A stretch of DNA of 64,000 bases from Methylocella sp. GTDB taxonomy: Bacteria > Pseudomonadota > Alphaproteobacteria > Rhizobiales > Beijerinckiaceae. The stretch lies in NCBI GenBank assembly GCA_037200525.1, contig JBBCGG010000001.1:3278501-3342500 (forward strand). The letters run 5' to 3'. Below the pieces are notes generated by a model. The model saw only the letters and a program-made list of their open reading frames with translations. It was not told the DNA's origin and searched no databases. Made by a program: the position numbers and the translations under genes. This document shows positions 50,212-59,076 of this stretch, piece by piece. Positions within the stretch are counted from its first letter, which is position 1, and each line of letters starts with the position of its first letter.

Positions 50212-50628
50212 GGTTTCGTTTTACGCTCGCGCGCCGCTCGTGCAAGCGACGTCGTCATGCGCTGTTTCTTTCCGTCCCTTTTAAGAATGGCCCCGCGAAT
50301 GGCTCATTCAGGCCTTATGTCCGCCTCGCCATGGTGTCATTCCAAATGAGATCAGTTTGCCAATGAGCTCAATTTGGCTGCAGGCCCTGCTTTTCGCAGC
50401 GATATCTGCCGGGCGCAAGCGTAGGCGTAGCCCAAATGATTCCCGATGTTTTTTGGTCACAGAATAATCAAAAAAATGGGGACTTTTTCAACAATTGACG
50501 CATTTACACGCACACTCTGTTCACCAAATGTTATTCATATGCAAACGAGATAGATAGACAGCGTCTGATGTTTTGAAGGGTGTTGAACTTTCTCATTTGG
50601 GCCGGATTGCCGGGGAAAAGAGTTAAAA
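50212..50628. other. Divergent actS-phaZ intergenic region
   Basis: 417 bases between divergent starts. The half nearest phaZ (about 50440-50560) is AT-rich, with TTGACG at 50495-50500 and the palindrome TCAA-CAA-TTGA at 50488-50498. No clear -10 follows at the right distance. It may hold the phaZ promoter and an operator, but I cannot assign it. Confidence 0.5.
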
Positions 50629-51900
50629 ATGCCCCCGTTTACGTATGAACTACATGAGATTTCCCATTACGCCCTCGCGCCAGCCCGGGCCGTTTCCGAC
50701 CTTGCCCAACTATGGCTGCGGAGCCCGGCCAATCTGCTCTCTTACACGCACGTCGGCAAAAACATCATGGCCTCGGCCGAGCTTTTTGAGCGATTGACCA
50801 GGCGTTACGTTAAACCGGCCTTTGGATTGACCAGAACGACTATCGCCGGCAAGCCGACAGCCGTCGTCGAGCAGGTGATTTGGGAGCGGCCTTTTTGCAA
50901 GCTGCTCCACTTTAAGCGCGAATTCGCCTTCACTGATGCGCCGCAGCCAAAGCTCTTGATCACTGCGCCGATGTCCGGCCATTACGCAACGCTTTTGCGC
51001 GGCACAGTTGAAGCCTTCTTGCCCTTCTATGATGTCTATATCACCGATTGGGTCGACGCCCGGACGATGCCGCCGTCGGCCGGACGGTTCGATTTCGACG
51101 ATTACGTCGATTACCTGATCGCGATCTGCGGCCGTCTAAGCAAACAATGCGATGGCATCCCGCTGCACGCGCTCGGCGTCTGCCAGCCGGCCGTGCCGTT
51201 GATCGCCGCCGTCGCCCGGATGGAAGCGGAAGACAGCCCGCACGTTCCTGCTTCGATGACCTTAATGGGCGGTCCGATCGACACGAGGCGCAGCCCGACC
51301 AAAGTGAATTTGCTGGCGCAGGAGCGCGGCAGCTACTGGTTCAAGCGCAATTGCATCAGCACCGTGCCGCTTGGCTATCGTGGGGCGGGCCGCGAAGTTT
51401 ATCCCGGCTTTTTGCAGCTCGCCGGCTTTATGGCGATGAACTTTGACCGGCACGTCACCGCCCATCTTGATCTGTTCAACCAGCTTGTCGAAGGCGACGG
51501 CGATTCGGCGGAGAAACATCGCGAATTTTATGATGAGTATTTGTCGGTAATGGATCTGACGGCCGAGTTCTACCTGCAGACCGTCGATGAGGTTTTCGTC
51601 AAACATACGCTGCCGAAGGGCGAAATGACGCATCGCGGCGTCAAGGTCGACCTCGGCGCCATCCGCCGGGTCTCCTTATTGACGATCGAAGGCGAGAACG
51701 ACGATATTTCGGGGGCTGGCCAGACCTTGGCCGCCCATGATCTTTGCTACAATCTGCCCGCATCGATGAAGGCTGACTATCTACAGGAAAAGGTCGGTCA
51801 TTTTGGCGTATTCAACGGCTCGCGTTTCCGCAAACACATCGCGCCGCGCATTCGTGAGTTTCACTCCGCGCAAACCTTAAGTTCGGTGGATAGCATTTGA
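50629..51900 (+). CDS. phaZ: Intracellular polyhydroxybutyrate depolymerase
   Basis: A 423-residue cytosolic depolymerase that degrades storage-granule PHB. The nucleophile is Cys185 in LGVCQPAVP (lipase box with Cys instead of Ser), typical of the intracellular PhaZ family. AFLPFYDVYITDWVDARTMP, MTLMGGPIDTRRSPTKVN and QEKVGHFGVFNGSRFRKHI (with catalytic His) match it; the Asp is in TIEGENDDISG. It indicates a PHB-storing organism. Its neighbours actS and the YgjP gene are not known partners. Confidence 0.95.
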   Translation: MPPFTYELHEISHYALAPARAVSDLAQLWLRSPANLLSYTHVGKNIMASAELFERLTRRYVKPAFGLTRTTIAGKPTAVVEQVIWERPFCKLLHFKREFAFTDAPQPKLLITAPMSGHYATLLRGTVEAFLPFYDVYITDWVDARTMPPSAGRFDFDDYVDYLIAICGRLSKQCDGIPLHALGVCQPAVPLIAAVARMEAEDSPHVPASMTLMGGPIDTRRSPTKVNLLAQERGSYWFKRNCISTVPLGYRGAGREVYPGFLQLAGFMAMNFDRHVTAHLDLFNQLVEGDGDSAEKHREFYDEYLSVMDLTAEFYLQTVDEVFVKHTLPKGEMTHRGVKVDLGAIRRVSLLTIEGENDDISGAGQTLAAHDLCYNLPASMKADYLQEKVGHFGVFNGSRFRKHIAPRIREFHSAQTLSSVDSI

Positions 51901-51902
51901 AA

Positions 51903-51945
51903 AGGCCTGTGACTGAGACGTCGCGGGTGGCGACTCGCACAGCCT
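51903..51945. other. Hairpin between phaZ and the YgjP-like gene
   Basis: AGGCCTGTG and CACAGCCT pair (one bulged C) around an inner GTCGC-GGGTG-GCGAC stem. No U-run follows, so it may be an mRNA processing or stability element. Confidence 0.45.
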
Positions 51946-51962
51946 GCCGCTAATCTGCCCGG

Positions 51963-52751
51963 ATGTTGCGCCTGTTCCAAAGAGATGCGCCTCGCCCTTC
52001 GGAGGCCGCCTTTATCGAGGTCTCCCATGCGGGCGAGACCTACTGCATTCATTTGCGGCGCACCGCCGCGGCGCGCCGCTTCACATTAAGAGTCCGGACA
52101 GCAGCGCGCGATGTCGTCTTGACCATCCCGGCTAGAGGCAGCCTCAGCGAGGCAAAATCATTCGCCGCTCGGCATGCCGCCTGGATTGGCGCGAAACTGC
52201 GCCGAGTGCCTGAGGCTATGCGTTTCGAGCCCGGAGAAAGCGTGCCCCTTAGAGGCGTTCCGCATAGAATCGCGCATCGTCCTGGGCTCCGCGGCATTGT
52301 CTCGGTTGAAATGCCGCTGCGAGCTGAAGGAGCGGAGCCTTTGCTTTGGGTCAGCGGCGATCCCGCCTTTGCGCACCGGAGAGTGCAGGATTTTCTAATG
52401 CGAGAGGCAAAGCGCGACATTGAGGCCGCCGTCGCGCGCCATGCCGCCCGGCTCGGCGTCAAGATTCGCAAAATCACTCTGCGGGACACGACAAGCCGCT
52501 GGGGCTCGTGCTCAGCTTCAGGCGCGCTGAATTTTTCCTGGCGCCTCATCATGGCGCCGCATTTCGTGCTGGATTACCTCGCCGCGCATGAGGTTTCCCA
52601 TCTGGAGCATATGAACCATTCCGACGCTTTCTGGAGCGTCGTCGGGCGATTATCCCCTGATGTCGCGGACGCCGAGGCATGGCTCAAGGCGCATGGCTCA
52701 GGCTTGCTCCGCTTTGGCAGGGGCAAAATCGGCGCGTCTGCAGACGTATGA
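51963..52751 (+). CDS. YgjP-like zinc metallopeptidase (DUF45)
   Basis: A 262-residue protein with the metal site HEVSH at residues 209-213, in LAAHEVSHLEHMNHSDAFW, where the next His is the third ligand. RDTTSRWGSCSASGALNFSWRLIMAP is the hallmark of the YgjP/DUF45 family. The peptidase role is predicted and its substrate unknown. It starts 62 bases after phaZ, across a hairpin. Confidence 0.9.
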   Translation: MLRLFQRDAPRPSEAAFIEVSHAGETYCIHLRRTAAARRFTLRVRTAARDVVLTIPARGSLSEAKSFAARHAAWIGAKLRRVPEAMRFEPGESVPLRGVPHRIAHRPGLRGIVSVEMPLRAEGAEPLLWVSGDPAFAHRRVQDFLMREAKRDIEAAVARHAARLGVKIRKITLRDTTSRWGSCSASGALNFSWRLIMAPHFVLDYLAAHEVSHLEHMNHSDAFWSVVGRLSPDVADAEAWLKAHGSGLLRFGRGKIGASADV

Positions 52752-52819
52752 GACGCTTCGATTTAGAGCCCTCATGATATTAAGTCCGCAAACTTTTGGC
52801 TGGATCCTAAGATCGCGCT

Positions 52820-53320
52820 TTAGGCGTTGGCGACAGGCGGAGTTGCGGCAGTGGCTGCGACTTCGTCGAGGCGCTTGCGATACAGCGCGGCGAAATCGAT
52901 CGGATCTATGTAGAGCGGCGGGAAGCCGCCTCCGCGCACCGCATCAGCGATGATCTGACGCGCGAATGGAAATAGCAGACGCGGACATTCGATCATGACG
53001 ACCGGATGCATGTCATTTGGCGGAATATTGCGCATCCGGAAGAGACCCGCGTAGTCGAGCTCGAATTTGAACAAGACTTCGCTTTCCGACTGAGCCGAAC
53101 CCTCGAGTAAAATATTGACCTCGAAGTCGGCTTCGGCGACCTGACGCGCGTTAACATTCACCTGGATCGAAATATTGGGGGGATTTTGCTGCGGTCCGAG
53201 AGAACTCGGCGCGTTAGGATTCTCGAACGAGAAATCCTTGGTATATTGCACCATCGCATTAATCGCAGGGGCCGCGTCGAGGGCGGCAGCCCCGTTACCA
53301 TTACCGTTACCATTAGCCAT
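52820..53320 (-). CDS. secB: Protein-export chaperone SecB
   Basis: A 166-residue tetramer-forming chaperone that holds preproteins for Sec[49 protein letters not shown] and [38 protein letters not shown] are the standard SecB segments. I start at 53320 ([10 protein letters not shown]), where the N-terminus is a short Asn-Gly repeat; the frame upstream is not part of the gene. It is divergent from the ThiE-like gene. Confidence 0.96.
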   Translation of the reverse strand: MANGNGNGNGAAALDAAPAINAMVQYTKDFSFENPNAPSSLGPQQNPPNISIQVNVNARQVAEADFEVNILLEGSAQSESEVLFKFELDYAGLFRMRNIPPNDMHPVVMIECPRLLFPFARQIIADAVRGGGFPPLYIDPIDFAALYRKRLDEVAATAATPPVANA

Positions 53321-53474
53321 CGTAAAATCTCCCGCGGCTGCCGGTAGCACGGAAGGCTTTCGGGGACAAGCTGACCAAAGCCTCGGCGCCACGCCGCCTC
53401 ATTGCAGCGGCAATTTTTTTGAGCCGCTCAAAGCATTTTCCCTTGCCGCGGAAAATCGTCTAACTAGGGGCCAC

Positions 53475-54137
53475 ATGAAGGCGCAACCAGAGTTTGTCCG
53501 CGCAATGTCCATCGATATGCCACGCCTGTTTCTGATCACGCCCCCCGTCTCCGATGTGGCGGCCTTTACGCCGATTCTCGACGCCGCGCTCGGCGCTTGC
53601 GAGATCGCTTGCGTCCTGTTGCGGACCGACGCGCGGGACGACGGCGACAGAAAAAAGATTATCCGGGCTCTGGCGCCTTTGGCGCAGCAGCGCGGCGTCG
53701 CCTTGCTCGTCTCTGATGGCCCTCAGCTGGCGATCCGCAGCGACGCCGATGGCTGCCATGTCGAGTCCACCGGAGAACCGCTGAAAGAAGCCTTGGACGC
53801 CTTGCGGCCTGGCCGCATTGTCGGCGTTGGAGGATTGACCACCCGCGACGCAGCCATGATTGCCGGCGAAGCCGGCGTCGATTATCTGATGTTCGGCGGC
53901 CCTCAGAGCGATGACCCGCACGACGCCGTGGTCGAGCGCGTCGCGTGGTGGGCGGAGATCTTCAACCTTCCCTGCGTTGGCTATGCGCATCAATTGGCTG
54001 GCGTCGGCGATCTGGTCGAGGCGGGCGCCGACTTTATTGCGCTTGGCGACGCTGTTTTCGAGGATCCGCGCGGCGCCCCCGCCGCGTTGGCGGATGTTGT
54101 CTCGCTGCTGGCGCTGAAACGTGAATCGGCGCTTTAG
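53475..54137 (+). CDS. Thiamine-phosphate synthase (ThiE)-like protein
   Basis: A 220-residue TIM-barrel protein. LFLITPPVSDVAAF, VALLVSDGPQLAIRSDADGCHVE, GRIVGVGGLTTRDAAMIAGEAGVDYLMFG and GADFIALGDAVFEDP follow the ThiE order, but the ThiE catalytic loop is weak, as in many alphaproteobacterial relatives. The ATG at 53475 follows AGGGG at 4 bases. No other thi genes are present. A role in thiamine synthesis is possible but not proved by context. Confidence 0.8.
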   Translation: MKAQPEFVRAMSIDMPRLFLITPPVSDVAAFTPILDAALGACEIACVLLRTDARDDGDRKKIIRALAPLAQQRGVALLVSDGPQLAIRSDADGCHVESTGEPLKEALDALRPGRIVGVGGLTTRDAAMIAGEAGVDYLMFGGPQSDDPHDAVVERVAWWAEIFNLPCVGYAHQLAGVGDLVEAGADFIALGDAVFEDPRGAPAALADVVSLLALKRESAL

Positions 54138-55095
54138 TCTGGCCTCGCCCCGCGCGTTCGGCGCGCTCTGCGCCGGCATCGCTTTTTTGCTCCACCCCGT
54201 TGGGGCTCTTCAAGCTCAACCGCAAGAGCCAGCGAAAGCGGCCGCTCCGACCGCCGACAACGCTCCAGACCTCGCTTTCGGAGCCTACCAGCGCGGGCTT
54301 TACGCCACAGCCTTAAGCGAGGCGATGAAGCGAATCGACGCCAATCCCAGCGATGGCCCAGCCATGACCCTCATGGGGGAGCTATATTCGCAGGGTCTTG
54401 ACGTGCGCCGCGATCCCACTGAGGCCGCGCGCTGGTATAAGTTGGCCAGCGATAACGGCGAGAGGCAGGCGACATTCGCCTTGGCGATGGCGAAACTGAA
54501 AGGCGATGGCGTGCCGGAGGATCGCGCCGGCGCAACCGCGCTTTTTGAAAAGGCCGCGGCGCAAGGTCATCCCGGAGCGCTCTATAACCTCGGCGTCCTG
54601 GCGATCGCAAATAATGGGATTGTTTCCAACTTCGCCAAGGCGGCGAAAGACTTCGAGCAAGCCGCCAATCTCGGCGATTCCGACGGCGCCTATGCTTTAG
54701 GGCTGCTCTATCGCAATGGCAGCGGCGTCGAGAAAAGCGATGAGCGCGCTGCGGAATGGATCGGCCTCGCGGCGAAGGAAAATAATGTGGCCGCCGAAGT
54801 CGAATACGCCATTATGCTCTTCAATGGAATTGGCGTCCCGAAGGATGAAACTGCGGCGGCCAAGCTCTTTCTCAAGGCTGCGGCGCGGGACAATCCCGTC
54901 GCCCAGAACCGCGTCGCGCGTCTCCTCGCTGCGGGACGCGGCCTGCCGCAAGACAAAGTCGAAGCGATGAAATGGCATCTCTTGGCGCGCACCGCCGGCA
55001 TCAAGGACCCCTGGCTCGACGGCGAGCTCAACAAGCTGTCGCCGAAAGAGAAGGCTGAGGTCCAGGCCGCTTTGCACAATTATGTTGGGAATTAA
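54121..55095 (+). CDS. Secreted Sel1-repeat protein
   Basis: A 324-residue protein with a signal (residues 1-33, ending ALQA) and about five Sel1-like repeats of 36 residues (for example EAARWYKLASDNGERQATFALAMAKLKGDGVPED). Such proteins are periplasmic adaptors. The start is a GTG at 54121, 17 bases inside the end of the ThiE-like gene, so it is translationally coupled. Partners unknown. Confidence 0.88.
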   Translation: MNRRFSLASPRAFGALCAGIAFLLHPVGALQAQPQEPAKAAAPTADNAPDLAFGAYQRGLYATALSEAMKRIDANPSDGPAMTLMGELYSQGLDVRRDPTEAARWYKLASDNGERQATFALAMAKLKGDGVPEDRAGATALFEKAAAQGHPGALYNLGVLAIANNGIVSNFAKAAKDFEQAANLGDSDGAYALGLLYRNGSGVEKSDERAAEWIGLAAKENNVAAEVEYAIMLFNGIGVPKDETAAAKLFLKAAARDNPVAQNRVARLLAAGRGLPQDKVEAMKWHLLARTAGIKDPWLDGELNKLSPKEKAEVQAALHNYVGN

Positions 55096-55100
55096 AAGAG

Positions 55101-55808
55101 CTATCTTTCGGCGGATAATCCACACTCCGCCAACGCCGCGCGCATGTGCTCCGGCTCCGGAGCCTCGACGCTGACCGGATCCTTGTTCTTATACAGCGGG
55201 ATTGTGATCGACCGCGCATGCAGCTGCAGTCCCATGGCGCCGCCACCGCCATAGATCGGATCGCCGAGGATCGGCCAGCCTTGCGCGGCGCAATGCACGC
55301 GCAATTGATGCGTGCGTCCGGTCAATGGGGTCAGCGCCAGAAATGCGTGGCCTGCCGCCCGCGCCATGACGCGCCACTTCGTTTGCGCAGGTTGTCCCGA
55401 AGGATCGATCTTCATCCACCAGCCGCGGGTCTCGTCGAGGCGCCCGAGCGGCAAATCGATCAAACCTTCGTCCTCCTCCGGCTGACCCTCGACGATCGCC
55501 CAGTAGATCTTGCTGATCTTGCCTTGTTTGAATAAAAGGCCGAGCTTTTCCAGCGCCTTGTGATGACGCCCAAGCACTAGGCAGCCGGAGGTGTCGCGAT
55601 CGAGCCGATGCGCCAATGCGGGGTTGCGCGGCAGGCCAAACCGCAGATGGTGGAAGGCGGCCTCCAAATTCTCGCCGCCCTTTGGCCCCCGGTGAACCGC
55701 GATTCCCGCCGGCTTGTCGACAACCAGCATCAGCCCATCGCGATAGAGCAACCGGGCGTTCAACTCGGCCTCGGTGATCGCAGTCTGAGCCGGTTCGAGC
55801 AGGCTCAC
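55101..55808 (-). CDS. RluA-family pseudouridine synthase
   Basis: A 235-residue RNA pseudouridine synthase. The catalytic motif HRLDRDTSG contains the active Asp, VDKPAGIAVHRGP is the usual first motif, and LTGRTHQLRVHCAAQGWPILGDPIYG the third. No S4 domain. I take the GTG at 55808, which overlaps the corA stop (GTGA) and is preceded by GGGG; the longer frame runs into corA. Target RNA not known. Confidence 0.92.
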   Translation of the reverse strand: MSLLEPAQTAITEAELNARLLYRDGLMLVVDKPAGIAVHRGPKGGENLEAAFHHLRFGLPRNPALAHRLDRDTSGCLVLGRHHKALEKLGLLFKQGKISKIYWAIVEGQPEEDEGLIDLPLGRLDETRGWWMKIDPSGQPAQTKWRVMARAAGHAFLALTPLTGRTHQLRVHCAAQGWPILGDPIYGGGGAMGLQLHARSITIPLYKNKDPVSVEAPEPEHMRAALAECGLSAER

Positions 55809-56791
55809 CACCAGCCCCGCCGTTTGAACCAGATGACCGGAATGATCGCGCTCAGGAAAATGAGAGCAAGCCCATAGGCATAGCCATAGTGCCATTCCAA
55901 TTCCGGCATGTTCTTGAAATTCATGCCGTACATGCTGGCGACGAGGGTCGGCGGAATGCCGATCACAGAGACGACGGTCAGAATCCTGAAAATATTATTC
56001 TGCTCAATGTTGGTCAGACCTAGGGTCGCGTCGAGCAGAAACTGAATTTTATCGGTTTGACGCGTTTCATATTCATTGAGGGAGCTGATGTCGCTGCCAA
56101 GGCTTTTGAGTTTTTTGCGCGCTTCGGGGGACAGATAGTCGACTGCCTCGCTCGTAACGAAAGGTAGCATCCGTCCCGTGCCGAGGATCACGTCGCTGAT
56201 TTTTGAAGCCAAGTCGCCGTTGCGGCCGATCAGGCTCAACACGCGGCGTAAATCCTTATTATCCTGGCGCGGGCCGCGCGGTCTCGCGCCGCCATTGACG
56301 TCAAATATCATCTGGGACAGGCGATCGAGATCGGCGTTAATTTTTTCCAGCTCGTCGGCGGCGTGATCGATAATGACTTCGAGCAAGCCGATAAAAGCGC
56401 CAGGACCGTCCGCGACTCGGTGATTTTCAACAACATCGGCGTAGTGGAGGTCCTCGCACGCTTTGATCGGCTTGTAGCGCACCGTCAAAACATAACTCTT
56501 GCACAAGATAAAACCTAAAGGCGACATCTCAGCCAATCCGCTTGGCGGGCGGTAGATCATCGGCATGCTCATGAACAGATGATCTTTATCGCGATATAGC
56601 CGGCTCGATGTCTCAATTTCAGACAGCCGCTCCAAACTCGGAAAGGCTATTCCCAATATGCGTTCCAGAAAGGCGATCTCTTGCTCGTCCGCCAGAAACG
56701 CGTCGATCCAGTTCACCTCGACGGGAAGCGCAGTTGCGTCAAGACCGACGGCGATGTCCCCTTTGGCGTTCGTCGAGTGAAAGCGGAGCAT
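55805..56791 (-). CDS. corA: CorA-family magnesium/cobalt transporter
   Basis: A 328-residue divalent cation channel. Two C-terminal helices end the protein, the first followed by the signature YGMNFKNMPE, then WHYGYAYGLALIFLSAIIPVIWFKRRGWW. A long cytoplasmic helical domain precedes them. The gene overlaps the pseudouridine synthase start by 4 bases. Magnesium is the most likely ion. Confidence 0.94.
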   Translation of the reverse strand: MLRFHSTNAKGDIAVGLDATALPVEVNWIDAFLADEQEIAFLERILGIAFPSLERLSEIETSSRLYRDKDHLFMSMPMIYRPPSGLAEMSPLGFILCKSYVLTVRYKPIKACEDLHYADVVENHRVADGPGAFIGLLEVIIDHAADELEKINADLDRLSQMIFDVNGGARPRGPRQDNKDLRRVLSLIGRNGDLASKISDVILGTGRMLPFVTSEAVDYLSPEARKKLKSLGSDISSLNEYETRQTDKIQFLLDATLGLTNIEQNNIFRILTVVSVIGIPPTLVASMYGMNFKNMPELEWHYGYAYGLALIFLSAIIPVIWFKRRGWW

Positions 56792-56947
56792 GGGACCTCG
56801 CGATGGACGGGGAGAGATTTTGATCTAGCCGGAGTCATACGAAAGGACGCGACACGCGCAGTCAGCCAAGTTGCCGCGCGGCGCATAATATCGACGGAGG
56901 CGCACGGTTAGGCAAGCAAAACGGCGACGATGCGACGCGGCGGCGGC

Positions 56948-58525
56948 TCAGAATGGATGATACTGAAACAGCCAGGTTTCGCTGAGAATTTTTTCGCCCG
57001 AGCGCAAAAACAGCCGTATCTCGACGGGATCCGGGCCGGGGCCGGCGGTCAGATCGAACTGAGCCCGCCAATGGCCCGGCTGATCGTCGGGGACTGCCTC
57101 GGTGAACACATAGGAGAATGTTCCGCGCGAGGCCCAGAGCACCGCCTCAGGCTTGACCCCGAAAGGTAGGCTCTCAAGAGGCGGACCGGAAAACTCGACC
57201 ATGAATTTGCGCACGCCCTTGGGGCGCGGCTGGCCCGGTTGACCGCCATTGCCCAATCGCGTGGCGACGCAGCGGGCAAGATCGGTCGGGAACGGCTCGT
57301 CGGCCTGCCAATGGAGACGATATGACAAATCGACCTCCGAGCCTGCGGTCGCTGGCTTTTCGGGAACCCACATCGCGACGACATTGTCGTGGATTTCGTC
57401 ATCGCTCGGAATTTCGATGAGTTGAACGGCGCCCTTGCCCCAATGGCCTTGCGGCTCGACCCAAAGGCTCGGCCGGCGGTCGTAATAGACGCCATCCAAA
57501 TAGTGATCGAAATTCCGGTCGCGCTGCAATAACCCGAAGCCGCGCGGGTTTTCGTCCGCAAAGGATGAGGCGATAATTCTCGGAGGATTGTTGAGCGGAC
57601 GCCACACCCGCTCCCCCGTCCCTGTCCACATGGCGAGACCATCGGAATCGTGGACCTCAGGGCGCCAATCGACGCCAGTTTCCTTTTTCGTCTCGGAAAA
57701 CCAATACATTGAAGTCAGCGGCGCAAGACCAAATCTTGCTACATCCGCTCGCAGAAAAAGCGACTGATCAATATCCATGGTGACGCCTTTGCCGCGCGTC
57801 AGCACAAAGCGGCATGCCCCGACGATGGACGGGCCTTCCAGCAATGCGAAGATCGTCAGTGAATTTTCGGCGCTGGCGCCATCAATGTAAAATTTGGTGA
57901 AGTCGGGAAACTCCTCCGGCTTGCCGGGGACGGCGACGTCGATCGCGACCGCGCGCGCCGAGAGCCCATATTGATGCAACGCGCCGATCGAGCGAAAATA
58001 GGCCGCGCCGAGGAATGCCACCCAATCATTCTTGCGCCAATCGAGAGCGCCGCCTTTCGGCTCCTGAATGCGCAGGCCGGCGAAACCCGCGCCTTGCGGC
58101 AGCTTTTTCGCGATCGAATCCGGCGGCATCGTAAAATAGCTTTGGTCGTAGATGATTTCCCGCGCGCTGGCGCCTTCAACCACGTTCATTTCGACGGCTT
58201 TTTGAAAGAACTTGCCGAGATGGAAGAAGCTGACGGGAAAACGCCCCGCCCCCTGCGCGAACAGCGCGTGATCCATGTCGTAGCTGATTTTGCCCCAGGC
58301 CTCGTAATCAATCTTGCCGACGATATCGGCGGCCGGCCGCGCAGGTCCGACATAGGGCTCGCGCGCCATGTGTTTGGCGGCAGCCTTGAGGCTCTCGAAG
58401 GAAAACGGCCGGGCCGGTCCGAGTCTTAGCCCTTCGACGGCCGACGCCTCGTTGAAATCGGCCCCTGTGAGCCCAATCGCCGCAGCCCCCATCAGCACCG
58501 ATCTCCGGTCAAAGGCTTTGGTCAT
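56948..58525 (-). CDS. opgG: Periplasmic glucan biosynthesis protein OpgG/MdoG
   Basis: A 525-residue periplasmic protein of osmoregulated glucan synthesis. The N-terminus has a Tat signal (DRRSVLMGAAAIGLTG). PFSFESLKAAAKHMAREPY, KISYDMDHALFAQGAGRFPVSFFHLGKFFQKAVEMNVV, AVAIDVAVPGKPEEFPDFTKFYID and WVEPQGHWGKGAVQLIEIPS match OpgG. The ATG at 58525 has AAGGA six bases upstream; the frame upstream is not the protein. The glucosyltransferase OpgH is not in the window; the next gene upstream is a small membrane protein. Confidence 0.94.
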   Translation of the reverse strand: MTKAFDRRSVLMGAAAIGLTGADFNEASAVEGLRLGPARPFSFESLKAAAKHMAREPYVGPARPAADIVGKIDYEAWGKISYDMDHALFAQGAGRFPVSFFHLGKFFQKAVEMNVVEGASAREIIYDQSYFTMPPDSIAKKLPQGAGFAGLRIQEPKGGALDWRKNDWVAFLGAAYFRSIGALHQYGLSARAVAIDVAVPGKPEEFPDFTKFYIDGASAENSLTIFALLEGPSIVGACRFVLTRGKGVTMDIDQSLFLRADVARFGLAPLTSMYWFSETKKETGVDWRPEVHDSDGLAMWTGTGERVWRPLNNPPRIIASSFADENPRGFGLLQRDRNFDHYLDGVYYDRRPSLWVEPQGHWGKGAVQLIEIPSDDEIHDNVVAMWVPEKPATAGSEVDLSYRLHWQADEPFPTDLARCVATRLGNGGQPGQPRPKGVRKFMVEFSGPPLESLPFGVKPEAVLWASRGTFSYVFTEAVPDDQPGHWRAQFDLTAGPGPDPVEIRLFLRSGEKILSETWLFQYHPF

Positions 58526-58595
58526 GCAATTTCCTTCGCGTCTATTTTTGCGCGTTTGGGGGTGCTTCTGGGGAGACGCGCCGCCGCGACGGGAG

Positions 58596-58889
58596 CTAGG
58601 TGCGGATTTGCTCGTGCTTGATGGCCGTGCGCATGAAATAATGAAGCAGCACGAAACCGCACAGGGTGAAGCCGACTTCAATGATGCGGCTGACGAGCGG
58701 ATCGAGCTGCAGGAGGCCGCCGAGCGCCCATCCGGCCGCCCAGGAGGCCCCGACCATTTCGGTGCCGACCAGAATGGCGACAGCGATGAGGGTCGAGAGA
58801 TGAAGCCAATTGATCGGCTTCCGCTGGGTCGAATCTTTTGGTTGAGCGAGGTCTTGAGCCAAGTCGCGGTTTCTCCGTTTCGGCACCAA
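58596..58889 (-). CDS. Small two-helix membrane protein
   Basis: A 97-residue protein with two hydrophobic segments (about residues 30-55 and 65-85; STLIAVAILVGTEMVGASWAAGWALGGLL and VSRIIEVGFTLCGFVLLHYFM). The N-terminus is basic and polar. No family with a known role is recognised. It lies 70 bases upstream of opgG on the same strand and is probably transcribed with it, so a part in glucan export or envelope upkeep is possible. Confidence 0.75.
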   Translation of the reverse strand: MVPKRRNRDLAQDLAQPKDSTQRKPINWLHLSTLIAVAILVGTEMVGASWAAGWALGGLLQLDPLVSRIIEVGFTLCGFVLLHYFMRTAIKHEQIRT

Positions 58890-59076
58890 ATTTCATACGC
58901 GAAAGCAATGGATATGCAGAGCCGATTGGCCACTATATCATAGACGGGCGCGGAGCAAGCGTCTGACCTGCGGCGAAGGCGATCGACAAAACGCCGGATC
59001 CGGACCCTCGCAGGCCATCCGCGCCGAACCGGGCAAGAACGAGCCGGGAACGTTCAGAATAAGCTGGGGACCGATA

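Noticed and set aside
50488-50500. Fnr/FixK box upstream of phaZ
   Set aside because: TCAA-CAA-TTGA is palindromic but the arms are reversed compared with TTGA-N6-TCAA and the spacer is too short.
53281-53320. GGTAAC-type short repeats at the secB start as a regulatory repeat
   Set aside because: They encode the Asn-Gly run at the SecB N-terminus and are explained by coding.
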